From: Pseudoalteromonas lipolytica
GTDB lineage: Bacteria; Pseudomonadota; Gammaproteobacteria; Enterobacterales; Alteromonadaceae
Assembly (NCBI RefSeq): GCF_001306915.1
Contig: NZ_LJTC01000005.1
Span: forward strand, 1 to 64,000
Direction of reading: 5' to 3'
Length of the DNA stretch: 64,000 bases
This document shows positions 8,788-18,741 of this stretch, piece after piece. Under the pieces are notes generated by a model, which had not been told where the DNA came from, did not search any database, and worked only from the letters and a program-made list of their open reading frames with translations. The position numbers were made by a program, and so were the translations under genes. How positions within the stretch are numbered: position 1 is the first letter of the stretch; each line of letters opens with the position of its first letter.

Positions 8788-10650
8788 ATGACACTTGATA
8801 GTAGCAAGTATCCATTATTAAGTTTGGTTGACGAACCAGCACAACTGCGTGATTTAGCGCAAGACAAGTTACCTGCGTTTAGTAAAGAGTTACGCGAATA
8901 CCTACTTAACTCAGTTTCGCAAAGTAGTGGTCATCTAGCATCAGGTTTAGGCACTGTTGAGTTAACAGTTGCACTGCATTATGTTTATAACACTCCTGAA
9001 GATCGTTTAGTTTGGGATGTGGGTCATCAAGCATACCCGCATAAAATCTTAACGGGTCGTCGTGACCAAATGCATACAATTCGTCAAAAAGACGGTTTGC
9101 ACCCATTCCCATTCCGTGAAGAAAGCCCATACGATACTTTCAGTGTTGGTCATTCGAGCACCTCAATTTCAGCAGCCTTAGGTATGGCCATTGCTGCAGA
9201 AAAAGAAGGTAAAGATCGTAAAACCGTTGCTGTTATTGGCGATGGTGCGATCACGGCTGGTATGGCATTTGAAGCAATGAATCACATGGGTGATGTTAAT
9301 CCTAACGTGTTAATTATCTTAAACGATAATGAAATGTCGATTTCAGAAAACGTAGGTGCACTCAATAACCACTTTGCCCGAATTTTATCTGGCAGCTTCT
9401 ACACCAATATTCGTGAAGGCAGTAAAAAGCTCCTTTCTGGTTTACCGCCTGTGAAAGAACTTGCTAGCCGCATGGAAGAGCACCTAAAAGGTATGGTCAT
9501 TCCGGGTACGTTCTTTGAAGAGTTAGGCCTAAATTACATCGGCCCAATTGATGGTCATGATGTAAATATGTTGGTTGATACCTTACGTAATATGCGTAAC
9601 CTTAAAGGCCCACAGTTACTACATATTAAAACGCAAAAAGGTAAAGGTTATAAGCCTGCTGAAGCGGATCCAATTGGCTACCACGGCGTACCAAAATTTG
9701 ATCCGAGCATGTCGAAATTACCAAAATCAAAACCGGGTGCTGCCACATTCTCAAATGTGTTTGGTGACTGGTTATGCGATATGGCAGCCCAAGACGACAA
9801 GCTAATGGCAATTACCCCTGCGATGCGTGAAGGTTCAGGCATGGTGCGTTTTTCAAAAGAGTATCCTGCGCAATACTTTGATGTGGCGATTGCTGAACAA
9901 CATGCTGTAACGCTTGCAGCAGGCCTTGCTTGTGAAGGGTTGAAGCCTGTTGTTGCTATTTATTCAAGCTTTTTACAACGCGCTTACGATCAACTTATCC
10001 ACGATGTAGCATTACAAAACTTACCTGTTTTATTCGCTATTGACCGTGCAGGTATTGTTGGTGCTGATGGTGAAACTCACCAAGGCGCCTATGACTTAAG
10101 TTTTATGCGCTGTATTCCTAATATGATTATTATGGCGCCAAGCGACACTAACGAGTGCCGCCAAATGCTTTACACTGGCTACCAATGCAATCAACCTGTC
10201 GCTGTTCGTTACCCACGTGGTAGTGCCGGCAATTGTGATGTTGGATCAACAATGAGTGCGATTGAAATCGGTAAAGCGCGTAGTATCAAACAAGGTAGTA
10301 AAGTGGCCATCTTGTCGTTTGGTACGCTGTTAGAGAGCGCCAAAGTAGCCGCAGATGAGCTAAATGCAACAGTGATTGATATGCGCTTTATCAAACCTCT
10401 TGATACTGAAACTATTAATGAGTTACTTAGCAGCCATGATGTCATTGTTACTTTAGAAGACAATGCTATTGCAGGCGGTGCGGGTTCTGCTGTGAATGAA
10501 TATTTGGCTGCAATCAAAGCCGATGTGACTATCTTAAATTTAGGTATTCCAGATGAGTTCATTAAGCATGGCACACAAGATGAAATGCACGCTGAGATGG
10601 GCCTAGATGCCAATGGCATCTTAACTCGCATTAAAGAGTTCATGGCTTAA
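8788..10650 (+). CDS. dxs: 1-deoxy-D-xylulose-5-phosphate synthase
   Basis: A 620-residue thiamine-diphosphate enzyme of the usual length. The TPP-binding motif runs [18 protein letters not shown] to LNDNE (about 151-183), followed by the transketolase pyrimidine domain (about 320-480, with [15 protein letters not shown]) and the C-terminal domain. It condenses pyruvate and glyceraldehyde-3-phosphate, the first step of the MEP isoprenoid pathway, and also feeds thiamine and pyridoxal synthesis. It is last in the operon, 88 bases after ispA, and is followed by a terminator. Confidence 0.97.
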   Translation: MTLDSSKYPLLSLVDEPAQLRDLAQDKLPAFSKELREYLLNSVSQSSGHLASGLGTVELTVALHYVYNTPEDRLVWDVGHQAYPHKILTGRRDQMHTIRQKDGLHPFPFREESPYDTFSVGHSSTSISAALGMAIAAEKEGKDRKTVAVIGDGAITAGMAFEAMNHMGDVNPNVLIILNDNEMSISENVGALNNHFARILSGSFYTNIREGSKKLLSGLPPVKELASRMEEHLKGMVIPGTFFEELGLNYIGPIDGHDVNMLVDTLRNMRNLKGPQLLHIKTQKGKGYKPAEADPIGYHGVPKFDPSMSKLPKSKPGAATFSNVFGDWLCDMAAQDDKLMAITPAMREGSGMVRFSKEYPAQYFDVAIAEQHAVTLAAGLACEGLKPVVAIYSSFLQRAYDQLIHDVALQNLPVLFAIDRAGIVGADGETHQGAYDLSFMRCIPNMIIMAPSDTNECRQMLYTGYQCNQPVAVRYPRGSAGNCDVGSTMSAIEIGKARSIKQGSKVAILSFGTLLESAKVAADELNATVIDMRFIKPLDTETINELLSSHDVIVTLEDNAIAGGAGSAVNEYLAAIKADVTILNLGIPDEFIKHGTQDEMHAEMGLDANGILTRIKEFMA

Positions 10651-10670
10651 AAACTATACGCAATTCATTA

Positions 10671-10697
10671 AAAAGGAGCCTCATGGCTCCTTTTTTA
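10671..10697 (+). terminator. Terminator of xseB-ispA-dxs
   Basis: A GGAGCC-TCAT-GGCTCC hairpin is followed by six T, 20 bp after the dxs stop. Confidence 0.9.
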
Positions 10698-10869
10698 TTA
10701 TTTAAAACCATACACATAAAAAATAACTTACCTATTTTCTATTTTCTTGCATCCAATATCTTTAGCTAGCCGTTTATTCATTGAGGTTAACTCGTGAGCA
10801 CGTATTTTGTCGTTAAACAATACAGGTTGTTTGTTCACATTTGATGGAATATTTAAAAGGTATAGATAA

Positions 10870-13020
10870 ATGAATACGATTAAAAGTAAAGCTATTAAAG
10901 ATCAACAACTCGCTAATTCAAAACTATCTAAGGTCATGTTTTCTGCCATTGCTCTTGCTGTGATGCTGGGTATTACAGGGTGTGATGGAGATGATGGTAA
11001 AGATGGTGCTATGGGAGCTCAAGGTGCAGCAGGGCAAGACGGTACTAATGGTGTCGATGGCCAAAATGGCGCTGATGGTATGAATGGCAACGATGGCGCT
11101 CCTGGCTTTGCATCAGCAACATTTATATTAGCGAACAATGGCTCTGATAATGCGGGCACTATCAACCTCATTGATCAAAATGCCGCTAAACTCACAACAT
11201 TTAATACTGGTGCTAATGAAGGTGTTGTTTTCGATAGCTTAGGTAATTTAGTGCAAGCTGCTGATTCTGGAAATGGAGCACTAAGTACCGTATGCCAAGT
11301 GTTAAACCGTGCAGATGGCATGTACACCAATAATATTGATCGTACATTAACTGGCACAAACACCACACTTGTAAATCCGAAAGGCATACATATCTCTAAT
11401 AAATATGGTCTTGTTTTTATTGCTGATTTTAATGCAATGCAAGTAACTGTATTTGGTAAAGAAGCTGCAGGCGATGTAGCACCATTAGCAACAACGGTAA
11501 CTGATGCAACACCATGGGATCTTACGTACGATGAAAATAATGATCGTCTTTACGTCGCACTAACTAATGGTGATGTTGCTGTTTACGACAATTATGTAAT
11601 GGGTGGTTTTACTGCAACACCAACTCGAACCATTACACCAAGTGATGAAACTGGTACAAAAATTTCAGTCAATATTCATGGTATTGCTTTAGATATGACT
11701 AGTAACAAGCTTGTGCTGTCTGATGTAGGTAGTGCATCTGATTCAACAGATGGTGCACTCTTTGTCATTTCAAATGCTGCTCAAGCAGATGGTATGGTAG
11801 CGGTTGACCGTCATATAGCAGGTCCAATGTCTATGCTCGGTAACCCTGTGGATATAAGTCTTACTGGCAGCGACTTGCGTGTGGCTGAAAAATCAAATGA
11901 TGCAGTTTTAGTATTTAGTAATATATTTGCAGGCGAAAGTGGTGATGTATCACCAGATCTCATCACGCCAACAACAAAACCTGAATCAATAACAGAAACC
12001 GTTATGCATAATAATATGCAAGATAGCTCTGATAGTATTATGGTTAACATGCCCCTGCTCGGTGTAGCTGTAAGTAGTAACCCAGGAACAGTAGGTCCAA
12101 CAACAGGTCAAATTAGTCGTTTAAACGCACCTTTAACAGCCGAACTGGCAACGTATAATGCAAATCAAACAATTGAAAGTGTGGCTTTTGATAAGTCTGG
12201 CACTAGCTACGCAACATTTGATGATGCAGTTACATCGATGGGTGGTATCGTTATTTCAAACAAGGTTGCAACACAGCGTAACGGCGAAAGTTACGCAACC
12301 AACCAAGATAGAACAATCATGGGAGCAAGTACTGGTATTATCTCACCAAAAGGTATTGATATAGCTTCAGATACAGGCATGATTTTTGTTGCTGAATTTA
12401 ATGCAACAACGCCTGGTGTTCTCATTTTCTCTAGCTGCGCAACAGGTGATGTAAGCCCATTAATGACCCTAACACCCAGTGCTAGTGCACGCCCTTGGGA
12501 TGTAGACTATGATCCATCAACTGACAGGGCATTTGTTGCACTTACCAATGGCACAATTGCTGTTTTTGATGAAGTGAAAAGCAAGTGGATGTCAGGTATG
12601 ACAACCATTACAGGTGAAGATCGTTTAATTACCCCTGCATCGGGCGGCACTGCATTTGCTGCACCAACCAATATTCATGGTATTGATTACGACCCATTAA
12701 GTGACTCACTAATAGTTTCTGATGTTGGCTCTGCAGCCGATGCCACCGACGGGAAAATTTATGTGATTAATAGTGCCGCTATGGCCAGTGGTTTAACCAA
12801 TGTAAGTGTAAATATCGCAGGTCCTGCAAGCCAATTAGGTAACCCTGTCGATATTATGTATACGGGTAATGATTTATATGTTGCCGAAAAATCAAATGGC
12901 CTAGTTATGCGCTTTGATAATATTTTAAATAGCCCTAGCGGTGACATTGCAGCAACGGTGAGCTACTCCTTTACCGCCCCAGAGTCTGTGGCTGTTTTAC
13001 CAGCTTGGCTTAAACACTAA
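10870..13020 (+). CDS. Lipoprotein with collagen-like segment and duplicated beta-propeller
   Basis: The 716-residue protein has a long basic N-region, a hydrophobic stretch (about 23-34) and a lipobox ITGC with Cys38, so it is probably a lipid-anchored envelope protein. Directly after the Cys are about 13 Gly-X-Y triplets (39-79, GDDGKDGAMGAQ...), a collagen-like stalk. The rest consists of two homologous halves (about 80-400 and 410-716). Each has the ordered blocks NPKGI or SPKGI, PWDLTYD or PWDVDYD, VALTNG, NIHGI, SDVGSA.D.TDG, LGNPVDI and VAEKSN, which resemble NHL/40-residue-repeat propeller blades. I do not know a specific function; adhesion or binding of an extracellular ligand is a guess. 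It stands alone between two terminators. Confidence 0.75.
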   Translation: MNTIKSKAIKDQQLANSKLSKVMFSAIALAVMLGITGCDGDDGKDGAMGAQGAAGQDGTNGVDGQNGADGMNGNDGAPGFASATFILANNGSDNAGTINLIDQNAAKLTTFNTGANEGVVFDSLGNLVQAADSGNGALSTVCQVLNRADGMYTNNIDRTLTGTNTTLVNPKGIHISNKYGLVFIADFNAMQVTVFGKEAAGDVAPLATTVTDATPWDLTYDENNDRLYVALTNGDVAVYDNYVMGGFTATPTRTITPSDETGTKISVNIHGIALDMTSNKLVLSDVGSASDSTDGALFVISNAAQADGMVAVDRHIAGPMSMLGNPVDISLTGSDLRVAEKSNDAVLVFSNIFAGESGDVSPDLITPTTKPESITETVMHNNMQDSSDSIMVNMPLLGVAVSSNPGTVGPTTGQISRLNAPLTAELATYNANQTIESVAFDKSGTSYATFDDAVTSMGGIVISNKVATQRNGESYATNQDRTIMGASTGIISPKGIDIASDTGMIFVAEFNATTPGVLIFSSCATGDVSPLMTLTPSASARPWDVDYDPSTDRAFVALTNGTIAVFDEVKSKWMSGMTTITGEDRLITPASGGTAFAAPTNIHGIDYDPLSDSLIVSDVGSAADATDGKIYVINSAAMASGLTNVSVNIAGPASQLGNPVDIMYTGNDLYVAEKSNGLVMRFDNILNSPSGDIAATVSYSFTAPESVAVLPAWLKH

Positions 13021-13063
13021 CCATCAAAAGGTGTTTAGGTAACGAACGCCTCTGTTGGCCTCC

Positions 13064-13097
13064 AATGCCTTATCTAGCCCTAGGTAAGGCATTTTTT
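13064..13097 (+). terminator. Terminator after the collagen-like lipoprotein
   Basis: A TGCCTTA/TAAGGCA stem (13066-13072 with 13084-13090/91) with an 11-base loop is followed by six T. It probably also helps to end transcription of the facing gene on the minus strand. Confidence 0.85.
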
Positions 13098-13124
13098 ATA
13101 CCTGCTCACTTAGTTTAGAGAGTA

Positions 13125-16100
13125 TTAACGCATCCAAATTTTAATATCGGCTAAACCATTGGCTTGCAGTGCGCTGAGTTGCTGATCAACATTGTTGCTT
13201 TGCTCGAACTCAAAGGCATCTAATTGCTCATCAAAGGTAATGTTTGCTACACCATCGCCACCGCGCTTTTTAACTTGATGCAGTGCGATATCGGCAAGGT
13301 TAACTGAGGTTTCCCAACCAATAACTTGGCCACCCAGTAAAGGTAACGGATAAAAAGACCAACCAATCGACGCAGTGATAGTGGTCGACTGCCCATTCGG
13401 TAATCTAAATGGGTTTGCTGCAATTGCTTCACATAAATCGGCCACATAATTGTCTATTGCTGTGCGTTTGAAATCACGTAGTAAGAGTAAAAACTCGTCA
13501 CCACTCCAACGCGCAACATAGTCAGAACCTTGAGTACGGCTATTCAACAAAGTCGCCATTTGCTGTAAACAGCTATCGCCTGCAAGTGGGCCATACGCAT
13601 CATTAATGCGGCTGAAGTTATCAAAGTTTATTATTAATAGCACTAGCGACTTACCCTGCGCTTGCAATGACTGTGAGTTACGCTGGAAGTGTTCGATATC
13701 TTTAGGGAGCTGATCAAACAAGAAGCGACGGCTACGTAAGCCTGTAAGCTCATCTGAGTGACTAACTAGCTTAAGCTGTGAGTTCACTTGGTTAAGCTTA
13801 TCGTTAGCTTCTCGAAGCTCTACGGTACGTTCTGTTACTAAGCTTTCAAGGGCTAATTGCTTACGTTTCTCTTGAGCTCTAAATACCCAAAACACGAGGT
13901 AGAACAGTAAAATAAAGCTGCTGGTGATCAAGAGTCTAAAATAAATAGTCTCATCAAAACGACGCGGCACTACAAAGCTGTACTCGGTACGACGTGCTTT
14001 TTGCCAATCTTCACCACGACGCTTTGCTTCAAGTTGGAACAAAAACGACCCCGGCGGTAAGTTGGTATAGATTGCCTCACGACGAGTATTGGCATACCGC
14101 CAGTCACTGTCTAAGCCACTTAAACGGTAACGGAACTCGATACTTGAAGGGGCATAATAATCAATCGCGGTATATTTTAACGTTACATCGCGTTCATCAA
14201 TTTGTAGCTCAGGCTTATTACCTAAAGTTGCGGTACTTAAATGACGAAGCGGCGTGATCAAGCTTTCAATGCGAGGCTTAAGTGCTTGTACACCAAACAG
14301 CTCAACGCTCTTTGGTATTTCTACCACACCTTGCAGACTTGGGTACCAAATAGAGTTGCCTGTGTCTGCTACAGCATCATGGCCAAGGCCAGCACAACAT
14401 TGACTGGCTTTACCATCAAGTTGACGGTCAAACGATGAGATCACTTGTTCTACTTTTAAACTTTCGATATCAGTACCAAACTGCTCTACAGGCATACGGT
14501 ATACGCCTTTCATAGTACTGACCCAAATACGTTTTAATTGCTTGTCGTAAACTAGACTGAAAATAGAGCCATACGGTAGACCATCGGTGGCATCTAACTG
14601 ACGCCACTGCCCTTTGGTACTGCGATAAAATAAGCCATCGTTAAGTGAACCAATTAATATTCCCACTCCTTCGATATTCAAAATACTGGTGACGTAAGCA
14701 CTTTCTAAACTAGTTTGGTCGCCAATTTTTTCAATCCCGCGGTCGGTAAAGTAATAAGCTCCTTTACTGGTACCTATTAAGCCAAAATTTTGCTCATCAT
14801 GAACATAAGTAATAAATTTGCTGCTTAAGAAGGCATTGTATGCAAAAGGTGTTAAACCACCATAACTTAAGCGGTACATACCGCGGCCAGTACCGAGCCA
14901 AAATCCACCTTTGCTAGAACGGCTAATTGCAAATACTGGGTTATCGCGCAGCGCTCGCCCAGGCACCGTATACAGGTTTTGGTTTTCGTAATAAAACACA
15001 CCGCGGCCTGTTGCGATGTACAAACGATCACCATCAAATTGTAAGTCGTGCACTGCTGCTCGACCAAACTGATTACTCGGAATTTGATTTACAAAATTCT
15101 TGTTGTAGTCGAAGTAGCCAACACCGCTACGGTTAGCCACCCATAATTTGCCATCAGGTGCTTGGCTAATCGCCATCACCGCTTCGGTCATATTTGAGAT
15201 AGCTGAGTGACGTTCAATACGCCCTTCGTGAGCAAGCCATAAGCCTTCACTGAAGCTTGCCAGCCAAATGTTATTTTGATTGTCACGGAAAATATCGGCA
15301 AACCAAATGCTTTGATCGAGCTGGCTAGGTTCAACCCATTGCCAATCTCCTGAGTTATCACGAAATAACAGTCGGCCGTAAGTCGAAATCCATAGCGCGC
15401 CATCGGAGTCGCTCATAAACTTATAAACGGCAGAGTTACTGGCATTTGGCAGTGGGAATGGACGCAGCTCGTCATCTAAATCAAGAAAGTAGGCACCAAG
15501 CTCTGAGGCAAGATACAAGTTACCTTCAAGCCACGCCATGTCATGAATAATGGTTTGCGCTAATCGTTCAGGTAGTGAAACCTTGGCAGTCAGCTCTAAT
15601 CGTAATTTCGCAAAATCAGAAGAGGTATTAGTTAAACGCAATAAGTGACGCTCATTAACCAGCCAAATGCCTTCTGGCGACAATGCCATTTGACTCACCG
15701 AACCCACAATTTGCGTAATAGCAGTGGCATTCGAGACCGGTACAATTAACGCGGAGTTTTGATTGAGTGTGACTTGATTTCGAGCAACATAATAAAGGCC
15801 ATTCGCTGCAATCCAAATACTGCCTTTGGAATCTTCGAGAATATCGCGCACCGGACCTTTAACGTTAAAGGTTTGCGACATCATGGTTTTAGGATCAAGT
15901 GTTACTAAACCATTCTTGGTACCAACCCAAAGTAACCCTGTGCTATCGACTAGTAATTTATTGATACCATTACTTGGCAGGAAGTCGCTGTTTTGCGTAT
16001 TAAAGTTAGTGAACGTATTACCATCAAAGCGGCTTAAGCCAAACTGAGTACCCAGCCACATATAGCCTTGCTCATCTTGAGCAATACTTTTTAATGATTG

Positions 16101-16211
16101 CGATGGCAAGCCATTTTGGATGTTCCACTGTTTGACGACATAGTCAGTAATAGATGCAAACGCAGGCATGCTGCAAAGCATCAACAAACAGACAACTAGA
16201 AATCGCATCAT
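13125..16211 (-). CDS. Propeller-sensor diguanylate cyclase (GGDEF) membrane protein
   Basis: A protein of about 1028 residues: signal peptide (MMRFLVVCLLMLCSMPAFA), then a large periplasmic region of two-component-regulator propeller repeats (about 25-650, repeated WLGT.FGLSRFDG/LLWVGTKNGL type blades) and a Y_Y_Y domain (about 670-780, ending in LPPGSFLFQLEA). A single membrane helix (about 790-812) and a coiled coil (815-850) lead to a C-terminal GGDEF domain. The signature is SGDEF, with Ser for the first Gly, and the domain opens with DELTGLRSRRFLF. It probably makes cyclic di-GMP in response to a periplasmic ligand. The frame opens upstream at a GTG (16232), but ATG at 16211 with GGTGG seven bases before it starts exactly at the signal peptide. 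Confidence 0.85.
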   Translation of the reverse strand: MMRFLVVCLLMLCSMPAFASITDYVVKQWNIQNGLPSQSLKSIAQDEQGYMWLGTQFGLSRFDGNTFTNFNTQNSDFLPSNGINKLLVDSTGLLWVGTKNGLVTLDPKTMMSQTFNVKGPVRDILEDSKGSIWIAANGLYYVARNQVTLNQNSALIVPVSNATAITQIVGSVSQMALSPEGIWLVNERHLLRLTNTSSDFAKLRLELTAKVSLPERLAQTIIHDMAWLEGNLYLASELGAYFLDLDDELRPFPLPNASNSAVYKFMSDSDGALWISTYGRLLFRDNSGDWQWVEPSQLDQSIWFADIFRDNQNNIWLASFSEGLWLAHEGRIERHSAISNMTEAVMAISQAPDGKLWVANRSGVGYFDYNKNFVNQIPSNQFGRAAVHDLQFDGDRLYIATGRGVFYYENQNLYTVPGRALRDNPVFAISRSSKGGFWLGTGRGMYRLSYGGLTPFAYNAFLSSKFITYVHDEQNFGLIGTSKGAYYFTDRGIEKIGDQTSLESAYVTSILNIEGVGILIGSLNDGLFYRSTKGQWRQLDATDGLPYGSIFSLVYDKQLKRIWVSTMKGVYRMPVEQFGTDIESLKVEQVISSFDRQLDGKASQCCAGLGHDAVADTGNSIWYPSLQGVVEIPKSVELFGVQALKPRIESLITPLRHLSTATLGNKPELQIDERDVTLKYTAIDYYAPSSIEFRYRLSGLDSDWRYANTRREAIYTNLPPGSFLFQLEAKRRGEDWQKARRTEYSFVVPRRFDETIYFRLLITSSFILLFYLVFWVFRAQEKRKQLALESLVTERTVELREANDKLNQVNSQLKLVSHSDELTGLRSRRFLFDQLPKDIEHFQRNSQSLQAQGKSLVLLIINFDNFSRINDAYGPLAGDSCLQQMATLLNSRTQGSDYVARWSGDEFLLLLRDFKRTAIDNYVADLCEAIAANPFRLPNGQSTTITASIGWSFYPLPLLGGQVIGWETSVNLADIALHQVKKRGGDGVANITFDEQLDAFEFEQSNNVDQQLSALQANGLADIKIWMR

Positions 16212-16244
16212 ATACTTGCCACCAAGTAACACTTAACTCATCGT

Positions 16245-16730
16245 TTAAAAAGGCAAATAGCCTGCTTTAAACAAGGCTTGAACACAAATTAATGAAAAAA
16301 CACCTGCTAAAATATCATCAGCCATGATGCCCAAGCCCCCGTGTAAACGTCTATCTAAAATTCTGATAGGACCTGGTTTAGCGATATCAAAAAAGCGGAA
16401 CAATAAAAAACCAACCAACAGTGACTGCCAACTCAGTGCAGCACCAATCATGGTGATATAATAACCAGCAACTTCATCCCAAACAATGGCTGGATGATCA
16501 TGCACACCTAAGTCATCTGCTGTTTTACCACATGCCCAAATACCAAACACGCTGATCACGACAGCAAACACAATCTGTAACCAAAGCGGAAAATACATTG
16601 TGGTGAAAATAAATGGCAAGGCAGCAAAGGTACCAAAGGTGCCTGGCGCTTTAGGGGCAAGGCCTAAGCCAAAACCCAGACCAAAAAATTGGTGTGGGCG
16701 TTTTAAATTGAATAAACGGTTACTGCTCAA
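16245..16730 (-). CDS. pgpA: Phosphatidylglycerophosphatase A
   Basis: A 161-residue membrane protein of the PgpA family, with the N-terminal FGLGFGLGLAPKAPGTFGT block, DEVAGYY and the late DDILAGV motif. It dephosphorylates phosphatidylglycerophosphate to phosphatidylglycerol at the inner membrane. The start is TTG at 16730, overlapping the thiL stop by four bases (TTGA) with AAAGGAG five bases upstream. It is the last gene of the nrdR-to-pgpA cluster; nusB-thiL-pgpA is a common order in gammaproteobacteria. Confidence 0.93.
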   Translation of the reverse strand: MSSNRLFNLKRPHQFFGLGFGLGLAPKAPGTFGTFAALPFIFTTMYFPLWLQIVFAVVISVFGIWACGKTADDLGVHDHPAIVWDEVAGYYITMIGAALSWQSLLVGFLLFRFFDIAKPGPIRILDRRLHGGLGIMADDILAGVFSLICVQALFKAGYLPF

Positions 16731-17701
16731 ACCGGCTCCTTTGTAAAGTGCTGAAAGCCTTTTCCTTGGTAGTTAAACTTTTCGCCGTCAAGCAATAGCT
16801 CAATCTCACCTTCGCCACTTTTAATTTGACCTACACAGCTTGCTTCTACACCATATTGGCGCAGTTTCATATCAACCATGCTTTTATTGCTTTCTGGCAC
16901 AGTAAACAGCAACTCATAGTCGTCACCGTAATTTAAGATATAGTCAAATTGCTCAGCACGTGGAATCGACGAATTTAATGCATCAGAAACAGGCACTTTA
17001 TCAACATTGATCACCGCACTAACTTGCGATAGCGCTAAAATATGGCCTAAATCAGCTAATAAGCCATCGGAGATATCAATTGCTGAAGAGGCTGCGCCTC
17101 GCAAAACTTGCCCCGCTGCTACACGTGGCGTCGGATAATCAAAACGATTATTTAAATAGCTTAAGTGTTCAGGGGCGATATCGAGGCCTTGTTTACGGGC
17201 TTCAATGGCTACACCAGCATCTCCTAATGGACCTGTTACATAAATCCAATCGCCCACTTTAGCACCGCTACGGCGCAGTGCTTTGCCTTCAGGCACGATG
17301 CCTTTAGCACAAATCGTAATAGTTAAAGGACCTTGAGTGGTATCACCACCAATGATTTGCACATTGAAGTACTCTGCAATTTCATGCATGCCTTCAGTGA
17401 ACTCTTCAAGCCACTCTATATTTGCTTCAGGCAAAGTTAGGCCTACCGAAATCCACGTAGGTTCAGCGCCCATTGCCGCAAGATCACTTAAGTTAACAGC
17501 TAAAGCTCGATGCCCAAGAGCACGCGCAGAGATGTCATCAAAAAAGTGTACGCCCGCAACTAAAGTATCTGTTGTTACCGCCAATTGACAGTTTTCAGGC
17601 ACAGTTACTAAGGCACAATCGTCACCAATACCTAGGTTCACATCACGGCGAATAATGCCACGGCCCTTAAAGTAACGATTGATTAATTCAAATTCCTTCA
17701 T
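16727..17701 (-). CDS. thiL: Thiamine-monophosphate kinase
   Basis: A 324-residue enzyme of the PurM/ThiL superfamily. It begins MKEFELINRYF, has the metal/ATP motif GIGDDCALV (about 25-33), DTLVAGVHF, and NLSDLAAMGAEP, and later SAIDISDGLLADLGHI. It phosphorylates thiamine monophosphate to the cofactor thiamine diphosphate, which Dxs in this window needs. ATG at 17701 is preferred over an in-frame TTG at 17707 by family alignment. The Shine-Dalgarno AAGGAG is 27 bases away, separated by an 18-base hairpin whose folding leaves a 9-base spacing. Confidence 0.94.
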   Translation of the reverse strand: MKEFELINRYFKGRGIIRRDVNLGIGDDCALVTVPENCQLAVTTDTLVAGVHFFDDISARALGHRALAVNLSDLAAMGAEPTWISVGLTLPEANIEWLEEFTEGMHEIAEYFNVQIIGGDTTQGPLTITICAKGIVPEGKALRRSGAKVGDWIYVTGPLGDAGVAIEARKQGLDIAPEHLSYLNNRFDYPTPRVAAGQVLRGAASSAIDISDGLLADLGHILALSQVSAVINVDKVPVSDALNSSIPRAEQFDYILNYGDDYELLFTVPESNKSMVDMKLRQYGVEASCVGQIKSGEGEIELLLDGEKFNYQGKGFQHFTKEPV

Positions 17702-17705
17702 ACAC

Positions 17706-17734
17706 AAAAAAGCCGGCCCAAGCCGGCTCTCCTT
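17706..17734 (-). promoter_or_regulatory. Hairpin between thiL Shine-Dalgarno and start (terminator-like)
   Basis: On the minus strand AAGGAG (17729-17734) is followed at once by AGCCGGC-TTGG-GCCGGCT (17711-17728), five T (17706-17710), GTGT and the thiL ATG. The structure is a good intrinsic terminator for nusB. If the transcript continues, the folded stem brings the Shine-Dalgarno to nine unpaired bases from the ATG. Both roles are possible. Confidence 0.75.
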
Positions 17735-17745
17735 TACGGGGTTAC

Positions 17746-18156
17746 TTACTTACGCAGTTCTTTCACTGCTTTATCAAGTACACCGTTGACAAATTTATGG
17801 CTGTCTTCAGCACCAAACATCTTAGCCAACTCAATGCCTTCATTGATTGCCACTTTGTAAGGTACGTCTTCACGGAATTTCAGCTCATAGCCAGACAGAC
17901 GTAAAATTGCTTTTTCGACCATGTCTAACTCATCAGCTGGGCGTGCTAAATGTGGTGCAACGATTTCATCTAATTGCTTACAGTTAACAACAACACCGCG
18001 TGCTAGGTCTTTGAAATATTCGACGTCGATCTTAGTCACATCATTTTCAATTAACATTTGCTGTTCAATATCAGCAATTGGGTTGCCGCTTAACTGCCAA
18101 GAGTATACGGCTTGAAGTGCTAAGATACGTGCTTTACGTCTTGCTGCTGGTTTCAC
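17746..18156 (-). CDS. nusB: Transcription antitermination factor NusB
   Basis: A 136-residue all-helical RNA-binding protein with the family start [22 protein letters not shown] and the C-terminal [15 protein letters not shown]. With NusE (S10) it binds boxA in rRNA leaders, such as the one at 349-361 here, and prevents premature termination. It follows ribH by 15 bases in the same direction. Confidence 0.97.
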   Translation of the reverse strand: MKPAARRKARILALQAVYSWQLSGNPIADIEQQMLIENDVTKIDVEYFKDLARGVVVNCKQLDEIVAPHLARPADELDMVEKAILRLSGYELKFREDVPYKVAINEGIELAKMFGAEDSHKFVNGVLDKAVKELRK

Positions 18157-18171
18157 AGAGATTCCTTAAAC

Positions 18172-18636
18172 TTAAATTTTGTCTAACACATTAACCATTT
18201 CAAGCGCACCTAAAGCAGCTTCGCCGCCTTTATTACCCATTTTGGTACCTGCGCGCTCAATTGCTTGCTCAATGCTTTCAGTGGTTAATACGCCAAATGC
18301 AACCGGGATATCGTACTCAAGAGATACTTGTGCAAGACCTTTGTTTGATTCGCCAGCGACTAAATCAAAGTGTGGCGTACCACCTCTGATCACGACACCT
18401 AGAGCGATGATTGCATCGTGTTTTTTCTTTGCTGCAACGCGTTTCGCTGCTAAAGGTAATTCAACGGCACCTGGTACGTAAACAACAGTAATGTCGTCTT
18501 CAGAAACACCACCTGTGCGCTTAAGCTCATCAACAGCACCTGCTAATAGGCTGCTACCAATAAAGTCATTAAAGCGAGAAATGACAATGGCAAATTTTTT
18601 GCCCGGTGCGTATTTGTTACCTTCAATAATTTTCAT
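18172..18636 (-). CDS. ribH: 6,7-dimethyl-8-ribityllumazine synthase
   Basis: A 154-residue protein with the conserved substrate-site blocks [25 protein letters not shown] and [14 protein letters not shown], the last containing the catalytic His. It joins 5-amino-6-ribitylaminouracil with 3,4-dihydroxy-2-butanone 4-phosphate in riboflavin synthesis. It lies about 105 bases after ribBA, so it may also have its own promoter. Confidence 0.96.
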   Translation of the reverse strand: MKIIEGNKYAPGKKFAIVISRFNDFIGSSLLAGAVDELKRTGGVSEDDITVVYVPGAVELPLAAKRVAAKKKHDAIIALGVVIRGGTPHFDLVAGESNKGLAQVSLEYDIPVAFGVLTTESIEQAIERAGTKMGNKGGEAALGALEMVNVLDKI

Positions 18637-18741
18637 TTAATAACCCTAAAAAATAAGTTTAAGCGGTTGCGATTGCGCAAAAATTACGGCGCATAATACC
18701 ACAAAAATATAAAAGTAGCCTAGTAAATCTATTTTCCCAAA

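Noticed and set aside
10209..10643. 144-codon ORF antisense to dxs
   Set aside because: It is a shadow of the dxs coding frame; the dxs protein is intact and conserved, and the antisense product has no recognisable domain or start signal.
11010..11110. Short-period repeat that might be a CRISPR or tandem DNA repeat
   Set aside because: It is the codon pattern of the Gly-X-Y segment, in frame within the lipoprotein gene, with no spacer-repeat structure.
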